64,000 nucleotides of DNA from Desulfovibrio sp. ZJ369 (GCF_011039085.1 NZ_JAAKEI010000001.1:62001-126000); one strand, 5' to 3'; positions 31,590 to 40,493 are shown, numbered from the stretch's first letter. Notes: generated by a model from the letters alone, not told the origin. Numbers and translations: made by a program.

Positions 31590-32549
31590 ATGCGCCTGGC
31601 TTCCTATGTTCTTTCCCTCTGCCTGCATCTGGCGGCTTTTTTGCTGATCTGGTTCTGGCCCGCCAGCCCGCCGATCAGGCTTGACAGCATGCCGGTAATG
31701 ATCAGCCTGGTAGAGGGCGCGCCCGGCGGCAACCGGACGCCCTCCCCGATTCTGGGGCACATGGGCGAACCCGGCGACGGGCCTCTGGCCCCCACGCCGC
31801 CTGCGCCCAAAAACGAAATCGCCGCGCGCGCGCGGGAAGAAGTCAAGGAACCGGCGCCCCTGCCCGCTCCCCCCAGGGAAGCTACGCCGATCAAGCGGCC
31901 CGAACCTTTGAAGGAACCCAAAAAACCGGCGCCCGTCAAAGAACAGGCCACCCCCATTGCGCAGAAAAAAGAGGAAAAGCCCCAGACGGAAAAGCCGAAA
32001 AAGGAAGAAAAAAAGCCTGCCGAAAAGCCGAAAAAGCAGGAAAAGAAAGCAGAGCCGAAAAAAGAAAGCCCGAAAAAGCAGGCTCCCAAAGAGGATCCTG
32101 TAGCCGCCGCCCTGAAGCAGGCCCGGCGCAAGGCTTCTTCGCGCGCGGATTCCGGCGACCGGGGCAATGCCATTGAGCAGGCCCTGGCCCAGGCCCAGCG
32201 CCAGGCCGGCGGCAACCGCGGCGGAGGCGGCGGCGAAGGCGACGGGCCGGGCGGAGGCGGGCTGAACAACCTGTATATGGGCGAGGTTATGCTGGCCGTG
32301 CGCCCCAACTGGAGCTTCAATTCCGCGCAACGGGTCAATCTGAGCTGCGTGGTCAAGGTCCGGGTGGACATGCAGGGCAACGTGCAGCAAGCGGAAGTCA
32401 GCCAGAGTTCGGGCAACGCCTTGTTTGACGCTTCGGCAGTGAACTCCGTGCTGAGCACCAGCCGCGCAGGGGAGTTCCCGCCGCCGCCCTCGCCCGAATA
32501 CACGGATCTGGATCTGATCTTCAGATATGAAGAACTTATGGCGCGCTAG
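31590..32549 (+). CDS. tolA: TolA-like protein with TonB-type C-terminal domain
   Basis: One N-terminal membrane helix (YVLSLCLHLAAFLLIWFW) is followed by a long Lys/Pro/Glu-rich rod (KKEEKPQTEKPKKEEKKPAE, residues 80-180). A Gly-rich hinge and a C-terminal domain at about 235-319 follow (VNLSCVVKVRVDMQGNVQQAEV, FDASAVNSVL, FPPPPSPEY). It spans the periplasm to couple TolQR to TolB/Pal. The 319-residue length and position fit TolA. Confidence 0.9.
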   Translation: MRLASYVLSLCLHLAAFLLIWFWPASPPIRLDSMPVMISLVEGAPGGNRTPSPILGHMGEPGDGPLAPTPPAPKNEIAARAREEVKEPAPLPAPPREATPIKRPEPLKEPKKPAPVKEQATPIAQKKEEKPQTEKPKKEEKKPAEKPKKQEKKAEPKKESPKKQAPKEDPVAAALKQARRKASSRADSGDRGNAIEQALAQAQRQAGGNRGGGGGEGDGPGGGGLNNLYMGEVMLAVRPNWSFNSAQRVNLSCVVKVRVDMQGNVQQAEVSQSSGNALFDASAVNSVLSTSRAGEFPPPPSPEYTDLDLIFRYEELMAR

Positions 32550-32563
32550 CCCGCAAGGAGGCC

Positions 32564-32746
32564 ATGCCGTTTCCGCTGCGCGCATGTTTTTTGATCCCGC
32601 TGGCCGCCCTGCTGTGCATGGCCGTCCGGCTTCCGGCCCAGGCCGTGAGGCGCGCCTGCGACGCGGGGCAGTTCCCGCCTCCGCCGTCATCCGGGTATAC
32701 GGAACCGGAGCTGGTGTTCACGTCGGACGAAACCGTGAAAGGCTGA
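32564..32746 (+). pseudogene. 60-codon remnant: signal peptide joined to a TolA-like tail
   Basis: The ORF starts MPFPLRACFLIPLAALL, very like the next gene's MSFPLRAGALILLGALI. It then passes directly to AGQFPPPPSSGYTEPELVF, which matches the end of TolA (AGEFPPPPSPEYTDLDLIF). An AAGGAGGCC ribosome site precedes it. The simplest reading is a paralogue with signal peptide and TonB-like domain that lost its middle, leaving only both ends. It could still be translated. Confidence 0.6.
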
Positions 32747-32796
32747 AGCAAGGTCACACTTTCACGCGCCTCGTCGCCCATAAGGAGAACAATGCT

Positions 32797-33714
32797 ATGT
32801 CATTTCCGTTGCGCGCGGGCGCGCTGATCCTGCTGGGGGCTTTGATCTTCACCCCGGGCCCTGCGTCTGGCGCGGCTTTGGCCGCGGCGGACCAGAACGA
32901 CGGCTATTCCGGCAAAGTGCTTGACAAGGTGCTCGCGGTCTGGGCCCCGCCGCCCGCGCTCAAAGGCGAATTTGAAGTCAGAGTGCGCATTTCCCTGGAC
33001 GGCCAGGGCAAGGTGCTGGCCTGCACGCCGACCAGGACATCGGGCATGGAGGCTCTGGACAGCTCCGCCTGCGGGGCGGTGCGCCAGATCGCCGGTTTCG
33101 GCACGCCGCCGTACGGCATGCCCCTGGATGTGCATCTGGCTTTCTGGACCGGCATGCCCAGGGGCAAGGATTCCGCTGCCAGGCCTGCCGCCAGCGCCGC
33201 GCGCCCCGGCACAGCGAAAACCGGAGTGAGCGACGAGAGCGCGGCCACAGTACCGATCAAGGATTCTCAAAAGAAAAGCGCGGCCAAAGCCGTTGCCGCC
33301 GGAACGAAAAAGCCCGCGGCATCGCAGAAGCCCTCCCCCACGGGCCTGACCGATGAAGAAATGCGGCTGACCCTGAGCGCGCCGGAACCCGCGGCCCAGG
33401 GGCGGCCCGTGCAGCCCAAGGCGCAGGACAAGTACGATCCGCGCTACCGCAAATATCTTTCCCGTGTGGTCTGGGATCTGCGCAAGGCCATGTTTATCCC
33501 GGCGGAAACCGCGCCCGGCACCTATTACGCCACTGTGCGGCTGTTGCTGGAGCCCACAGGGGCGATCAAAGACGCCACGCTGCTGGAAAGCAGCGGGGAT
33601 AAACGGCTTGACAGGTTCGTGCTGCAGGGCATACGCCGGGCAAACAGAGTGTCGCCCCCCCCCGCGGGCCTCGGCACCACCCTGGAACTCACCTTTACAC
33701 TGGTGCGCCACTAG
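32797..33714 (+). CDS. Periplasmic protein with two TonB-C-like domains
   Basis: A signal peptide (1-27, ending ASGAALA) is followed by a first TonB-C-like domain near residues 35-115 (FEVRVRISLDGQGKVLACTPTRTSG, ALDSSACGAVRQI). An Ala/Lys/Pro linker follows, then a second at about 215-305 (YRKYLSRVVWDLRKAMFIPAE, GTYYATVRLLLEPTGAIKDA, LDRFVLQGIRRA). There is no membrane anchor like TolA. It sits between tolA and tolB in the operon, so a Tol-Pal accessory role is likely. The AAGGAG site precedes ATG 32797. Confidence 0.75.
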   Translation: MSFPLRAGALILLGALIFTPGPASGAALAAADQNDGYSGKVLDKVLAVWAPPPALKGEFEVRVRISLDGQGKVLACTPTRTSGMEALDSSACGAVRQIAGFGTPPYGMPLDVHLAFWTGMPRGKDSAARPAASAARPGTAKTGVSDESAATVPIKDSQKKSAAKAVAAGTKKPAASQKPSPTGLTDEEMRLTLSAPEPAAQGRPVQPKAQDKYDPRYRKYLSRVVWDLRKAMFIPAETAPGTYYATVRLLLEPTGAIKDATLLESSGDKRLDRFVLQGIRRANRVSPPPAGLGTTLELTFTLVRH

Positions 33715-33746
33715 GCGGCGCGCCCTTGAACGAGGATACGGACGCC

Positions 33747-35066
33747 ATGAAAAAATACTTCCTTCTCCTGGCCATCGGGCTCTGGCTGGCTCTGGGCGGA
33801 GCGGCCCAGGCAGCCATGCGCGTGGACATCATCGGTCCGGGCCAGAATATCGTCAATCTGTCCCTGGCCGCCCCGCTTACGGCTCCCCAGGTTCAGGCCA
33901 CGGGCATGGGCGCGGCATTGCAAAAACTGATCGAGCAGAATTTGAGTTTTTTGCCTTTCATGCGCCTTACGGACCCCAAAGCCGTGCTGGGCGGCATCGT
34001 GCTGGCGGGCTACGAGCCGCCTGCCCTGGATTTCAAGCGCTTCCAGCTGGCCGGCTCGGACATTGTGGTCACCACCTTCTGGCCTGACGGCGACAAGGGC
34101 ACAAGGCCCGTCCAGATCCGCGCCTTTGAGACCAACACCGGCAGCCGTCTGTTCGGCAAGGAATATCCCAAAGTCGCCACCCGCGACCTGCCCGAAGTGG
34201 CGGATCGCTTTTGCGCGGATCTGCTGGAAGCCCTGACCGGCAACGGGGCCTTTTTCCGCTCCACCCTGGCCTTTGTAAAAAAGGTCGGCAAGCTGAGCGC
34301 CAATGTCTGGCTGGTCAAGCCCACCGGACGGGATCTGCGCCAGATCACCAATATGCCGGGCGAAGCCATGTCCCCGGCCTGGTCGCCGGACGGACGCTTT
34401 GTGGTCTTTACCCACATCGATCCCAAATCCCATGCCCTGGGCGTCTGGGATCGCACATCGGGCAAGGTGCAGCGCATCCGCTTTCCGGGCAATGTGGTCA
34501 TCGGCCCGGCCTTCATGCCGGACAACAAGGTTGCCGTGGCGCTTTCCAACGGCAAATACCCGGTGATCTTCCTGCTCAACCACGTTTTTCAGAAGGAACG
34601 CATTCTGGAACAGAGCAATGCGATCAACGTCTCGCCCACCTTTGACAGCACCGGAACCAGGATGGCTTTCACCTCCTCCCGCATGGGCGGCCCGCAGATC
34701 TTCCTCAAGGATCTGAGCAGCGGCGCGGTGACCAGAGTGAGCAAGAACGGCACATACAACACCGAGGCCAACCTCTCCCCGGACGGCACGCTGGTGGTCT
34801 ACAGCCGGATGACCGATTTCGGGCACCGCATCTTCGTGCAGGATATGCTGACCGGCATTGAGCGCCAGATAACCTTTGGCCCGGGCAGCGACGAGCAGCC
34901 TTCCTTCTGCGCGGACAGCTACTTCATCGCCTTTTCCTCCACCCGCGGGGGCGGCCGCGGCATCTACCTGACCACCCGGCACGGCGGCGACGCCAAAAAA
35001 GTGCCCACCGGAAGCGGCCCGGCATCCTTCCCGCGCTGGGGCATGCCGGTGAACGCCTCCAAATAG
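33747..35066 (+). CDS. tolB: TolB, periplasmic beta-propeller of Tol-Pal
   Basis: A signal peptide (MKKYFLLLAIGLWLALGGAAQA) is followed by an N-terminal domain. A WD40-like propeller comes next, with repeated motifs SPAWSPDGRFVVFTH, SPTFDSTGTRMAFTSSR and EANLSPDGTLVVYSR. The 439 residues match TolB. It bridges TolA and Pal. The TAG stop is the first three bases of the repeat that follows. An upstream TTG (33726) in frame is unlikely. Confidence 0.94.
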   Translation: MKKYFLLLAIGLWLALGGAAQAAMRVDIIGPGQNIVNLSLAAPLTAPQVQATGMGAALQKLIEQNLSFLPFMRLTDPKAVLGGIVLAGYEPPALDFKRFQLAGSDIVVTTFWPDGDKGTRPVQIRAFETNTGSRLFGKEYPKVATRDLPEVADRFCADLLEALTGNGAFFRSTLAFVKKVGKLSANVWLVKPTGRDLRQITNMPGEAMSPAWSPDGRFVVFTHIDPKSHALGVWDRTSGKVQRIRFPGNVVIGPAFMPDNKVAVALSNGKYPVIFLLNHVFQKERILEQSNAINVSPTFDSTGTRMAFTSSRMGGPQIFLKDLSSGAVTRVSKNGTYNTEANLSPDGTLVVYSRMTDFGHRIFVQDMLTGIERQITFGPGSDEQPSFCADSYFIAFSSTRGGGRGIYLTTRHGGDAKKVPTGSGPASFPRWGMPVNASK

Positions 35067-35205
35067 AACATTTTGCTTTTGAAATTATTCAATTTCAAAA
35101 GCGGCGCTGCCATCATTTCGCGTCCAGAACGCGGTCTGGACGCTCATTCGGCGCGGGCGTCCGCTCCCGCGGCCGCCAGAGCAATTTCAAAGTGAAATTG
35201 CTCTA
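35064..35205. repeat. TAGAGC-family repeat after tolB
   Basis: 142 bp from TAGAAC to GCTCTA. It carries the GCTTTTGAAATTATTCAATT arm, the CATCATTTCGCGTCCAGA, ACGCGG, TCTGGACGC hairpin, GGCGCGGGCG, and ends with the alternative hairpin AGAGCAATTTCA, AAG, TGAAATTGCTCT. It supplies the tolB stop codon (AAA TAG AAC). Confidence 0.78.
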
Positions 35206-35229
35206 ACAGGCAGACAAGGCAGGCAACGC

Positions 35230-35273
35230 ATTGGCCTCCCGGAGTGCGGTTTTCGCATCCGGGAGGCTTTTTT
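35230..35273 (+). terminator. Terminator of the tol operon
   Basis: GCCTCCCGGA pairs with TCCGGGAGGC around a 16-base loop and is followed by TTTTTT. It separates tolB from pal, which has its own promoter. Confidence 0.88.
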
Positions 35274-35447
35274 CTGCGCAAATCGCTGCCGTGGCCCGGT
35301 CCTGGAAGAGGCTGTTGCCATGCACCGCGCCATCCGGCGTTGCGAGGGATTTTGCCTGAGAAAGCCGCCTGAAGCTCTTTTTCCTCCCTCCCGCAGGGCC
35401 GGGTAAAAAAAATTTTACGAAAGTGTGCGGAATACGCCTTTCATGCC

Positions 35448-35475
35448 TTGACAAAAATAGAGGGGCAGATACCAT
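35448..35475 (+). promoter_or_regulatory. pal promoter
   Basis: TTGACA (35448-35453), a 16-base spacer and TACCAT (35470-35475). The leader to the ATG is about 75 bases. The -35 is perfect and the -10 is 4/6. Confidence 0.6.
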
Positions 35476-35557
35476 CTCTTCTGCGAGGCCAATGAGGTCC
35501 CGCGTTGTGCAGAAAGGAAAGGTATTTTTTTGGAGTACGAGCTGTCAGGAGGACACC

Positions 35558-36025
35558 ATGAAACGTTATGCTCTTCTTCTCGCCTTAGTTCTGGCCCTGG
35601 CCGCCGGTTTCGGCTGCGCCAAGAAGACCACCGCCGAACCCGGCTATGACGATGGCCTTACGCCCGAAATGCGCGCCGCCATCCAGCAGATTACCGACGC
35701 CCGCGTCTATTTCGCTTTTGACAAGTTCAACATTGATCCCCAGTACAAGGAAATGTTGAAGGCCAAAGCCGACTTGATGAAGCAGTACCCCAGCATCCGC
35801 GTGCGCATTGAAGGCAACTGCGACGAACGCGGCACCCAGGAATACAACCTGGCCCTCGGCGAACGCCGCGCCCGCGCCGCCTACGAATACATGGTCATGC
35901 TGGGCGTGAACCCCAACCAGCTTGAAATGCTCAGCTACGGCAAGGAAAATCCGGCCGTGCAGGGCAATAACGAGGCTGCCTGGGCCAAGAACCGCCGCGA
36001 CGACTTCCGCGTGATCGCCCACTAG
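35558..36025 (+). CDS. pal: Peptidoglycan-associated lipoprotein Pal
   Basis: A lipoprotein signal peptide ends at Cys20 (AAGFGCAKK). The OmpA-C domain binds peptidoglycan: VYFAFDKFNIDP, IEGNCDERGTQEYNLALGERRA and NRRDDFRVIA, with the Asp/Arg pair in place. At 155 residues it is normal. It tethers the outer membrane to the wall and is the outer end of the Tol system. GGAGGACACC precedes the ATG. Confidence 0.95.
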   Translation: MKRYALLLALVLALAAGFGCAKKTTAEPGYDDGLTPEMRAAIQQITDARVYFAFDKFNIDPQYKEMLKAKADLMKQYPSIRVRIEGNCDERGTQEYNLALGERRARAAYEYMVMLGVNPNQLEMLSYGKENPAVQGNNEAAWAKNRRDDFRVIAH

Positions 36026-36046
36026 GCTTTCGCCCCGCAGGCATTG

Positions 36047-36078
36047 TGAGGCCGTCCCGTTCGGGGCGGCCTTTTCTT
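36047..36078 (+). terminator. Terminator after pal
   Basis: GAGGCCGTCCCG, TTC, CGGGGCGGCC followed by TTTTCTTG. Confidence 0.8.
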
Positions 36079-36157
36079 GTGCCCTTAGCCCGCTCTGCCA
36101 CGCTTGCGGGCCGGCCCGGCTTCACGTTACACTGCTCTCATAACCAAGGATGTTGTC

Positions 36158-37129
36158 ATGAAAATAGCCGTTCTGGACGGAGCCGTGCTGAACCCCGGTG
36201 ATGTGGACTGGGCTCCCCTCAAGGCTCTCGGAGCACTGACCGTGTACAACGAAACCTCCGGGGAAGAACTGGCCGAACGGGCGCGCGGCGTGGACGTGCT
36301 GCTGGTCAACAAAACCGCACTGCGCCGCCAGGATCTGGACAAGCTTGACGGCGTGCGTCTGGTGGGCGTGCTGGCCACAGGCTACAATACTGTGGACATA
36401 GAGGGCCTGGCCGAGCGGAAGATCCCGGTCTGCAACGTGGTCGCCTACGGCGTGGACGATGTGGCCCAGCATGCCCTGGCCCTCTTGCTGGAGCTTTGCC
36501 GGCACACCAGTCTGCACACCCGCAGCGTCAGGAACGGCGATTGGGAAAAGTCCGGGCAATGGTGCTACTGGAAACGCACCCCGCTGTGCCTGCAGGGTCT
36601 GACCATGGGCGTGATCGGTTTTGGTTCCATCGGCCGCCGGGTGGGCGAGCTGGCGCACGCTTTCGGCATGAGCGTGCTGGCGCAGTGCCGCACGCCCAAA
36701 AATCCGCCAGCCTACACGCCCTTTGCCTTTGCCGGGCTGGAGCAGGTGCTGGCCTGCTCGGATGTCATTTCCCTGCACTGTCCGCTCACGCCCGAAACGC
36801 GCGGGCTGATCAACGCGCAAAGCCTGGCGAAAATGCGCCACGGCGTCATTTTGCTGAACACGGCGCGCGGCCCGCTGGTGGATGAAGCCGCCGCGGCTGA
36901 AGCTCTGAAAAGCGGCCGCCTCCGCGGCCTGGGCACGGATGTGCTCTCCGTGGAGCCGCCCGCGCCGGACAACCCCTTGCTCAGCGCGCCCAACACCCTG
37001 ATAACGCCGCACATGGCCTGGGCCACCACCAAAGCCCGGCAGAACATCATTGATCTTATGGCCGAAAACATCCGCCGCTGGCAGCAAGGCGCTCCGATCA
37101 ACGTGGTCAATGGAGTCTGCAAGGCATAG
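36158..37129 (+). CDS. D-isomer-specific 2-hydroxyacid dehydrogenase
   Basis: NAD(P)-dependent enzyme reducing a 2-keto acid such as hydroxypyruvate or glyoxylate. The 323 residues have the dinucleotide motif GVIGFGSIGRRVG (near residue 150), the catalytic Arg in LLNTARGPLVDE, Glu in LSVEPP and His in ITPHMAW. The sequence is closest in feel to glycerate dehydrogenase (HprA), but the substrate cannot be fixed. ATG 36158 is preferred over upstream in-frame starts. It is followed two bases later by an amidohydrolase gene. Confidence 0.85.
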   Translation: MKIAVLDGAVLNPGDVDWAPLKALGALTVYNETSGEELAERARGVDVLLVNKTALRRQDLDKLDGVRLVGVLATGYNTVDIEGLAERKIPVCNVVAYGVDDVAQHALALLLELCRHTSLHTRSVRNGDWEKSGQWCYWKRTPLCLQGLTMGVIGFGSIGRRVGELAHAFGMSVLAQCRTPKNPPAYTPFAFAGLEQVLACSDVISLHCPLTPETRGLINAQSLAKMRHGVILLNTARGPLVDEAAAAEALKSGRLRGLGTDVLSVEPPAPDNPLLSAPNTLITPHMAWATTKARQNIIDLMAENIRRWQQGAPINVVNGVCKA

Positions 37130-37131
37130 CC

Positions 37132-37947
37132 ATGTTCATCGACATCCATACCCACGCCTTTCACCCCAAAATCGCCCATAAGGCTGTGGATCATCTCAAC
37201 AGCTTTTATAATGTGGCCTGCGCCGGCGACGGCACCATCGATCACCTGCTGGCGCGGGAAAAACACGCGGGTCTGGACAAATGCGTGGTGCTCTGCGCGG
37301 CCACGGCTCCGGCCCAGGTGATCCCGGCCAACAATTACGCCGTGAGCCTGCAGAACAGCCACCCTGAAGTCATCGGCTTCGGGACGCTGCACCCCGGCTA
37401 TGCAAGCTGGCAGGCCGAACTGGCGCGGATCAAGGCCGCGGGCCTGCGGGGGATCAAGCTGCATCCGGATTTTCAGGGCTTCTGGCTCAACGACGAGCGG
37501 CTGTTGCCCATCTTTGAGGCCGCGCAGGAGGATTTTATTTTTGAAATCCACATCGGGGACGCCACGCGCCCGGAGAATAATCCCTCCTGCCCCTATAAGC
37601 TGGCCCACATTCTGGATACCTTTCCCCGGCTCAGGATCATTGCCGCGCATCTGGGCGGCTACCGCATGTGGGAGCACGCGCTCAAAGCCCTGGGCGGCAG
37701 GCAGCGCGACAATCTCTGGTTCGATACCTCAAGCAGCACCCCTTTTGTCACGCCCGAACTGCTCAAAACCCTGTTCGCCGTCTTTCCGAGAGAGCGCCTG
37801 CTGTTCGGCACGGACTGGCCGCTCTATGACCCGGAGGAAGAGCTGGAGCGGCTGCAACGCATGGCGGGCCTGAGCGAGGACGAGCTGGAAGCCGTGATGA
37901 GCAATGCCACGGAGTTGTTCGCCTTGCAGGAGAAGGGATTGGGATAA
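37132..37947 (+). CDS. Amidohydrolase-family metal-dependent hydrolase
   Basis: A TIM-barrel enzyme of 271 residues. Metal ligands appear as FIDIHTHAF (HxH at the N-terminus), [18 protein letters not shown] and LFGTDWPLYDP. This resembles the amidohydrolase-2 group (decarboxylases and lactone hydrolases). It is likely co-transcribed with the hydroxyacid dehydrogenase. Substrate unknown. Confidence 0.82.
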   Translation: MFIDIHTHAFHPKIAHKAVDHLNSFYNVACAGDGTIDHLLAREKHAGLDKCVVLCAATAPAQVIPANNYAVSLQNSHPEVIGFGTLHPGYASWQAELARIKAAGLRGIKLHPDFQGFWLNDERLLPIFEAAQEDFIFEIHIGDATRPENNPSCPYKLAHILDTFPRLRIIAAHLGGYRMWEHALKALGGRQRDNLWFDTSSSTPFVTPELLKTLFAVFPRERLLFGTDWPLYDPEEELERLQRMAGLSEDELEAVMSNATELFALQEKGLG

Positions 37948-37992
37948 CGGCATATTCAGAGGACGTGCTTCTTCGCTTCCCGCACACGCGCA

Positions 37993-38021
37993 TTGACAGA
38001 CAGCCCGTTTTGCGGGTAAAG
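37993..38021 (+). promoter_or_regulatory. Candidate promoter of SRP RNA
   Basis: TTGACA at 37993-37998, then 16-17 bases to GGTAAAG. The -35 is perfect but the -10 is weak. Confidence 0.4.
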
Positions 38022-38028
38022 CTTTTGC

Positions 38029-38111
38029 CAGGCCGGACGGCGGCAGCACTGCCAACCCCGTCAGGTCCGAAAGGAAGCAGCGGCAACAGAGGTTGCCGGG
38101 TGTCCGGCCCA
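38029..38111 (+). ncRNA. ffs: Bacterial signal recognition particle RNA (4.5S type)
   Basis: The universal SRP domain IV motif is present: GTCAGGTCCGAAAGGAAGCAGC, the Ffh-binding hairpin. The ends pair as GGCCGGAC (38031-38038) with GTCCGGCC (38102-38109). The inner arm GGCAAC.GTTGCC is also visible. Length about 80-85 bases, the short type. Exact ends are estimated. Confidence 0.93.
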
Positions 38112-38112
38112 C

Positions 38113-38147
38113 AAAAGCCGCAACGAGATTTCTCCGTTGCGGCTTTT
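38113..38147 (+). terminator. Terminator of SRP RNA
   Basis: AAAAGCCGCAACG, AGATTTCT, CCGTTGCGGCTTTT: a long perfect stem flanked by A and T runs. Confidence 0.88.
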
Positions 38148-38179
38148 GCCGTTCAGGGCCGCGCCACGAGAGAAGGCTT

Positions 38180-38320
38180 TAGAGCGTTTTCTCTTTGAAA
38201 ATGCTCTGCTGACGCGAAAGCGGCAGCCGCCGCAACGAGGCGTACATTCAGGCGAAAACCGCGTTTTTCGCCTGAATGCCACCTTTGACTTTCATAAAAA
38301 GTCAAAGGTAATCTGCTCTA
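38180..38320. repeat. TAGAGC-family repeat between SRP RNA and the GntR gene
   Basis: 141 bp from TAGAGC to GCTCTA. It starts with the short hairpin AGAGCGTTTTC, TCTTTG, AAAATGCTCT. The central hairpin is TTCAGGCGAAAA, CCGCG, TTTTTCGCCTGAA, in the same place as the TCCAGA/TCTGGA hairpin of other copies. It ends with CCTTTGACTTT, CATA, AAAAGTCAAAGG and TAATCTGCTCTA. Confidence 0.72.
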
Positions 38321-38338
38321 GCGCGGCCACGTCCGGCC

Positions 38339-39211
38339 TCAGCCGGAAATTTTCTCCGGCGTAATGGCTGTTGCTGCTGCCGCGCCGCGGCTGCTTTTCA
38401 TTGCAGGAAAAGCGAGGTCTGCGCCGTTTTTCGGGGCATGGGCGAAAAGCGCGTTGTCCCACTGCGTTTCGACCATCGGATCCACCTGATAGATGGCGCG
38501 CATTTCTTCCAGGTGCAGGCGCATGGCTTGCTCGGCGCCGTCGGGATCGCGCCGGGTCAAGGCCTCAAAAACAGCCTGATGCGCCGTGCAGGATCGCTCG
38601 CTCTGGCGGCGTACCTGCATGGAAGCATAGAGGGGCGTGATCAGCCAGCCCGCAAAGCCTTCGGCCAGCAGGCCGAGAAAAGGATTGCCCAGAAATTCCA
38701 CCAGCAGCCGGTGAAATGCGATATCCGCCTCGGCAAAGGAGCGGATTTCGGAATGCTCCAGAAAATGCCGCTGGCTTTCCAGAACTTCTTCCAACTGGCC
38801 CAGTTGCGCGTCCGTGATGCTGTGCGCCAGCTGCCTGGCTACCGAGGTTTCAAAAAAAAGGCGCAGATCATGCAACTGCCGCCAGCCGTCCGGCGAACTG
38901 GAATAAATTTGCAGCGTGGCGCGCATTTCCTCCAGCAGCGGCCTGAGGGTCAGCTTGCAGACCCGGGCGCGCATGCCCGGCGACAATTCGACAAGCCCCA
39001 TCCGACCCAAGGCGGACAAGGCCTCCCGCACTGCCGGCCTGCCCACGCCGAACTCTTCCATGAGTTCCCGCTCGGAAGGCAATTTCTGCCCTTCCTGGTA
39101 AATGCCGGACTGAATGTCCTCCAAAAGACAGGTCAACACCTCGGTATGCACGCGCGGCCGCTGGATGTTGCGCCTTCTGGTTCCCAGTATGTCTGTAAGT
39201 TTGCTTCTCAT
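38339..39211 (-). CDS. GntR-family (FadR-type) transcriptional regulator
   Basis: The N-terminal winged helix-turn-helix reads GQKLPSERELMEEFGVGRPAVREALSAL. The all-helical FCD ligand domain follows (RLFFETSVARQLAHSITDAQL, FAEADIAFHRLLVEFLGNP, TAHQAVFEALTRRDPDGAEQAM), whose Asp/His residues usually bind a metal and a small carboxylate. It is 290 residues and divergent from the lyase/oxidase operon, which it probably controls in response to a hydroxyacid or citrate-like acid (inference). An extended C-terminal tail of about 25 residues is Ala-rich. Confidence 0.88.
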   Translation of the reverse strand: MRSKLTDILGTRRRNIQRPRVHTEVLTCLLEDIQSGIYQEGQKLPSERELMEEFGVGRPAVREALSALGRMGLVELSPGMRARVCKLTLRPLLEEMRATLQIYSSSPDGWRQLHDLRLFFETSVARQLAHSITDAQLGQLEEVLESQRHFLEHSEIRSFAEADIAFHRLLVEFLGNPFLGLLAEGFAGWLITPLYASMQVRRQSERSCTAHQAVFEALTRRDPDGAEQAMRLHLEEMRAIYQVDPMVETQWDNALFAHAPKNGADLAFPAMKSSRGAAAATAITPEKISG

Positions 39212-39370
39212 AATAATCACTGGCACGGGTAAAAAAGTCCACTGAAAGTGACGCTGCATGCCTTGAGTTACTCTGCCGCACTGTCCGGCAATTGTAAACT
39301 CAATGCGCACATTACCCCGGACGAATTTCGGTGGCTGCCGAAATTCCTTGCACTTTTTTGGTATGACATG

Positions 39371-39382
39371 TTGACTTGTCAA
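39371..39382. promoter_or_regulatory. Candidate operator of the GntR regulator
   Basis: TTGAC, TT, GTCAA is a palindrome in the AT-rich part of the divergent gap (39360-39400), with the nearby half ATGACATG. Size and symmetry suit a FadR-type dimer. The rest of the 388-base gap (39212-39599) shows no gene. Confidence 0.4.
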
Positions 39383-39599
39383 TAGCAATCTCCTATTCAT
39401 AAGGAAAGCTCACAAAGTCCCGCCGACCGGAAGATCGCTCGCGCACAGCGCGAGCAGCATGAACGTCGCGCGCGGGTCCGGATCGCGCCGGCCTTGCTCC
39501 CGCGGACACTCCCGAGGAGGAGGGACGCGCCGGAATTATTTTCGTCTGGTGAAATGGTCAAGGCAATTTTGTACGACTTTTACACAGAGGAGTTTTCAA

Positions 39600-40493
39600 A
39601 TGGCTGTCATGCGCTCCGTCTTCTATGTCCCCGGCAACAACCCCAAGTTCATCGAAAAAGCCCCCTCCATCCCGGCCGACATCATCACGCTGGACCTGGA
39701 AGACGCCGTTCCCCCGTCCGAGAAGGAAAACGCGCGCAAGATGATCGTCGAGAACATGAACAAGATCGCCAAGGCCAGCGTGAGCGGCGCTGAAATGTAT
39801 GTGCGTATCAACAACTGGGAAACCGAGATGACCAACGACGACCTGGAAGCCGTGGTGCAGCCCGGCCTCAACGGCGTCACCCTGGCCAAAACCGGTCATC
39901 CCGACGACGTGAAACGCCTGGCCTGGAAGCTGGAAGAGCTGGAACGCCGCCGCGGCATGGAAGTCGGCACGGTGAAAATCTCCATGCTGCTGGAAACCGC
40001 CAAGGGCATCATGAACGCCTATGAGTGCTGCATGGCCAGCCCGCGCAACGTCAACGCCATCTTCGGCGCCGTGGACTACTGCCGCGACATGCACGTCAAA
40101 ATCACCAACGAAGCCGTGGAGCAGCTCTGGGGCCGCGCCAAGGTCGCCATCGCCTGCCGCGCCTCCGGCCTCGTGGCCATTGACGCCCCCTTTGTCTCCT
40201 TCCAGGACACCGAAGCTTTTGAACGGAACGTGCGCGACGGTCTGCAGATGGGCTACGGCGGCCGCATGATCATCCATCCCAGCCAGGTGGAGCCTTCCAA
40301 CCGTCTGTATGCGCCGGATCCGGCCGACGTGGAATGGGCCCGTGGCGTGGTGAAGGTCTTCGAGGAAGAGGGCCTGGCCAAGGGCAAAGCCGCCGTGTCC
40401 TACCTGGGCAAGATGGTTGACACCCCGGTATATGACAACGCCCGCGACATTCTGGCCGCTCAGGCTGAAATCGACGCCAAGAACAACAGATAA
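39600..40493 (+). CDS. HpcH/HpaI-family lyase, CitE-like
   Basis: A TIM-barrel lyase of 297 residues, the normal length of citrate lyase beta subunits (citryl-ACP/CoA lyase) and malyl-CoA-type lyases. Visible: LDLEDAVPPSEKENAR, MYVRINNW, the metal Glu in MLLETAKGIMNA, and AIFGAVDYCRDM. It ends with the usual MIIHPSQVEP. GAGGAG lies before the ATG. It is first in an operon with malic enzyme, an oxidase pair and citDF. Since the second CitE-like gene here is short and altered, this one may be the working lyase. Confidence 0.82.
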   Translation: MAVMRSVFYVPGNNPKFIEKAPSIPADIITLDLEDAVPPSEKENARKMIVENMNKIAKASVSGAEMYVRINNWETEMTNDDLEAVVQPGLNGVTLAKTGHPDDVKRLAWKLEELERRRGMEVGTVKISMLLETAKGIMNAYECCMASPRNVNAIFGAVDYCRDMHVKITNEAVEQLWGRAKVAIACRASGLVAIDAPFVSFQDTEAFERNVRDGLQMGYGGRMIIHPSQVEPSNRLYAPDPADVEWARGVVKVFEEEGLAKGKAAVSYLGKMVDTPVYDNARDILAAQAEIDAKNNR

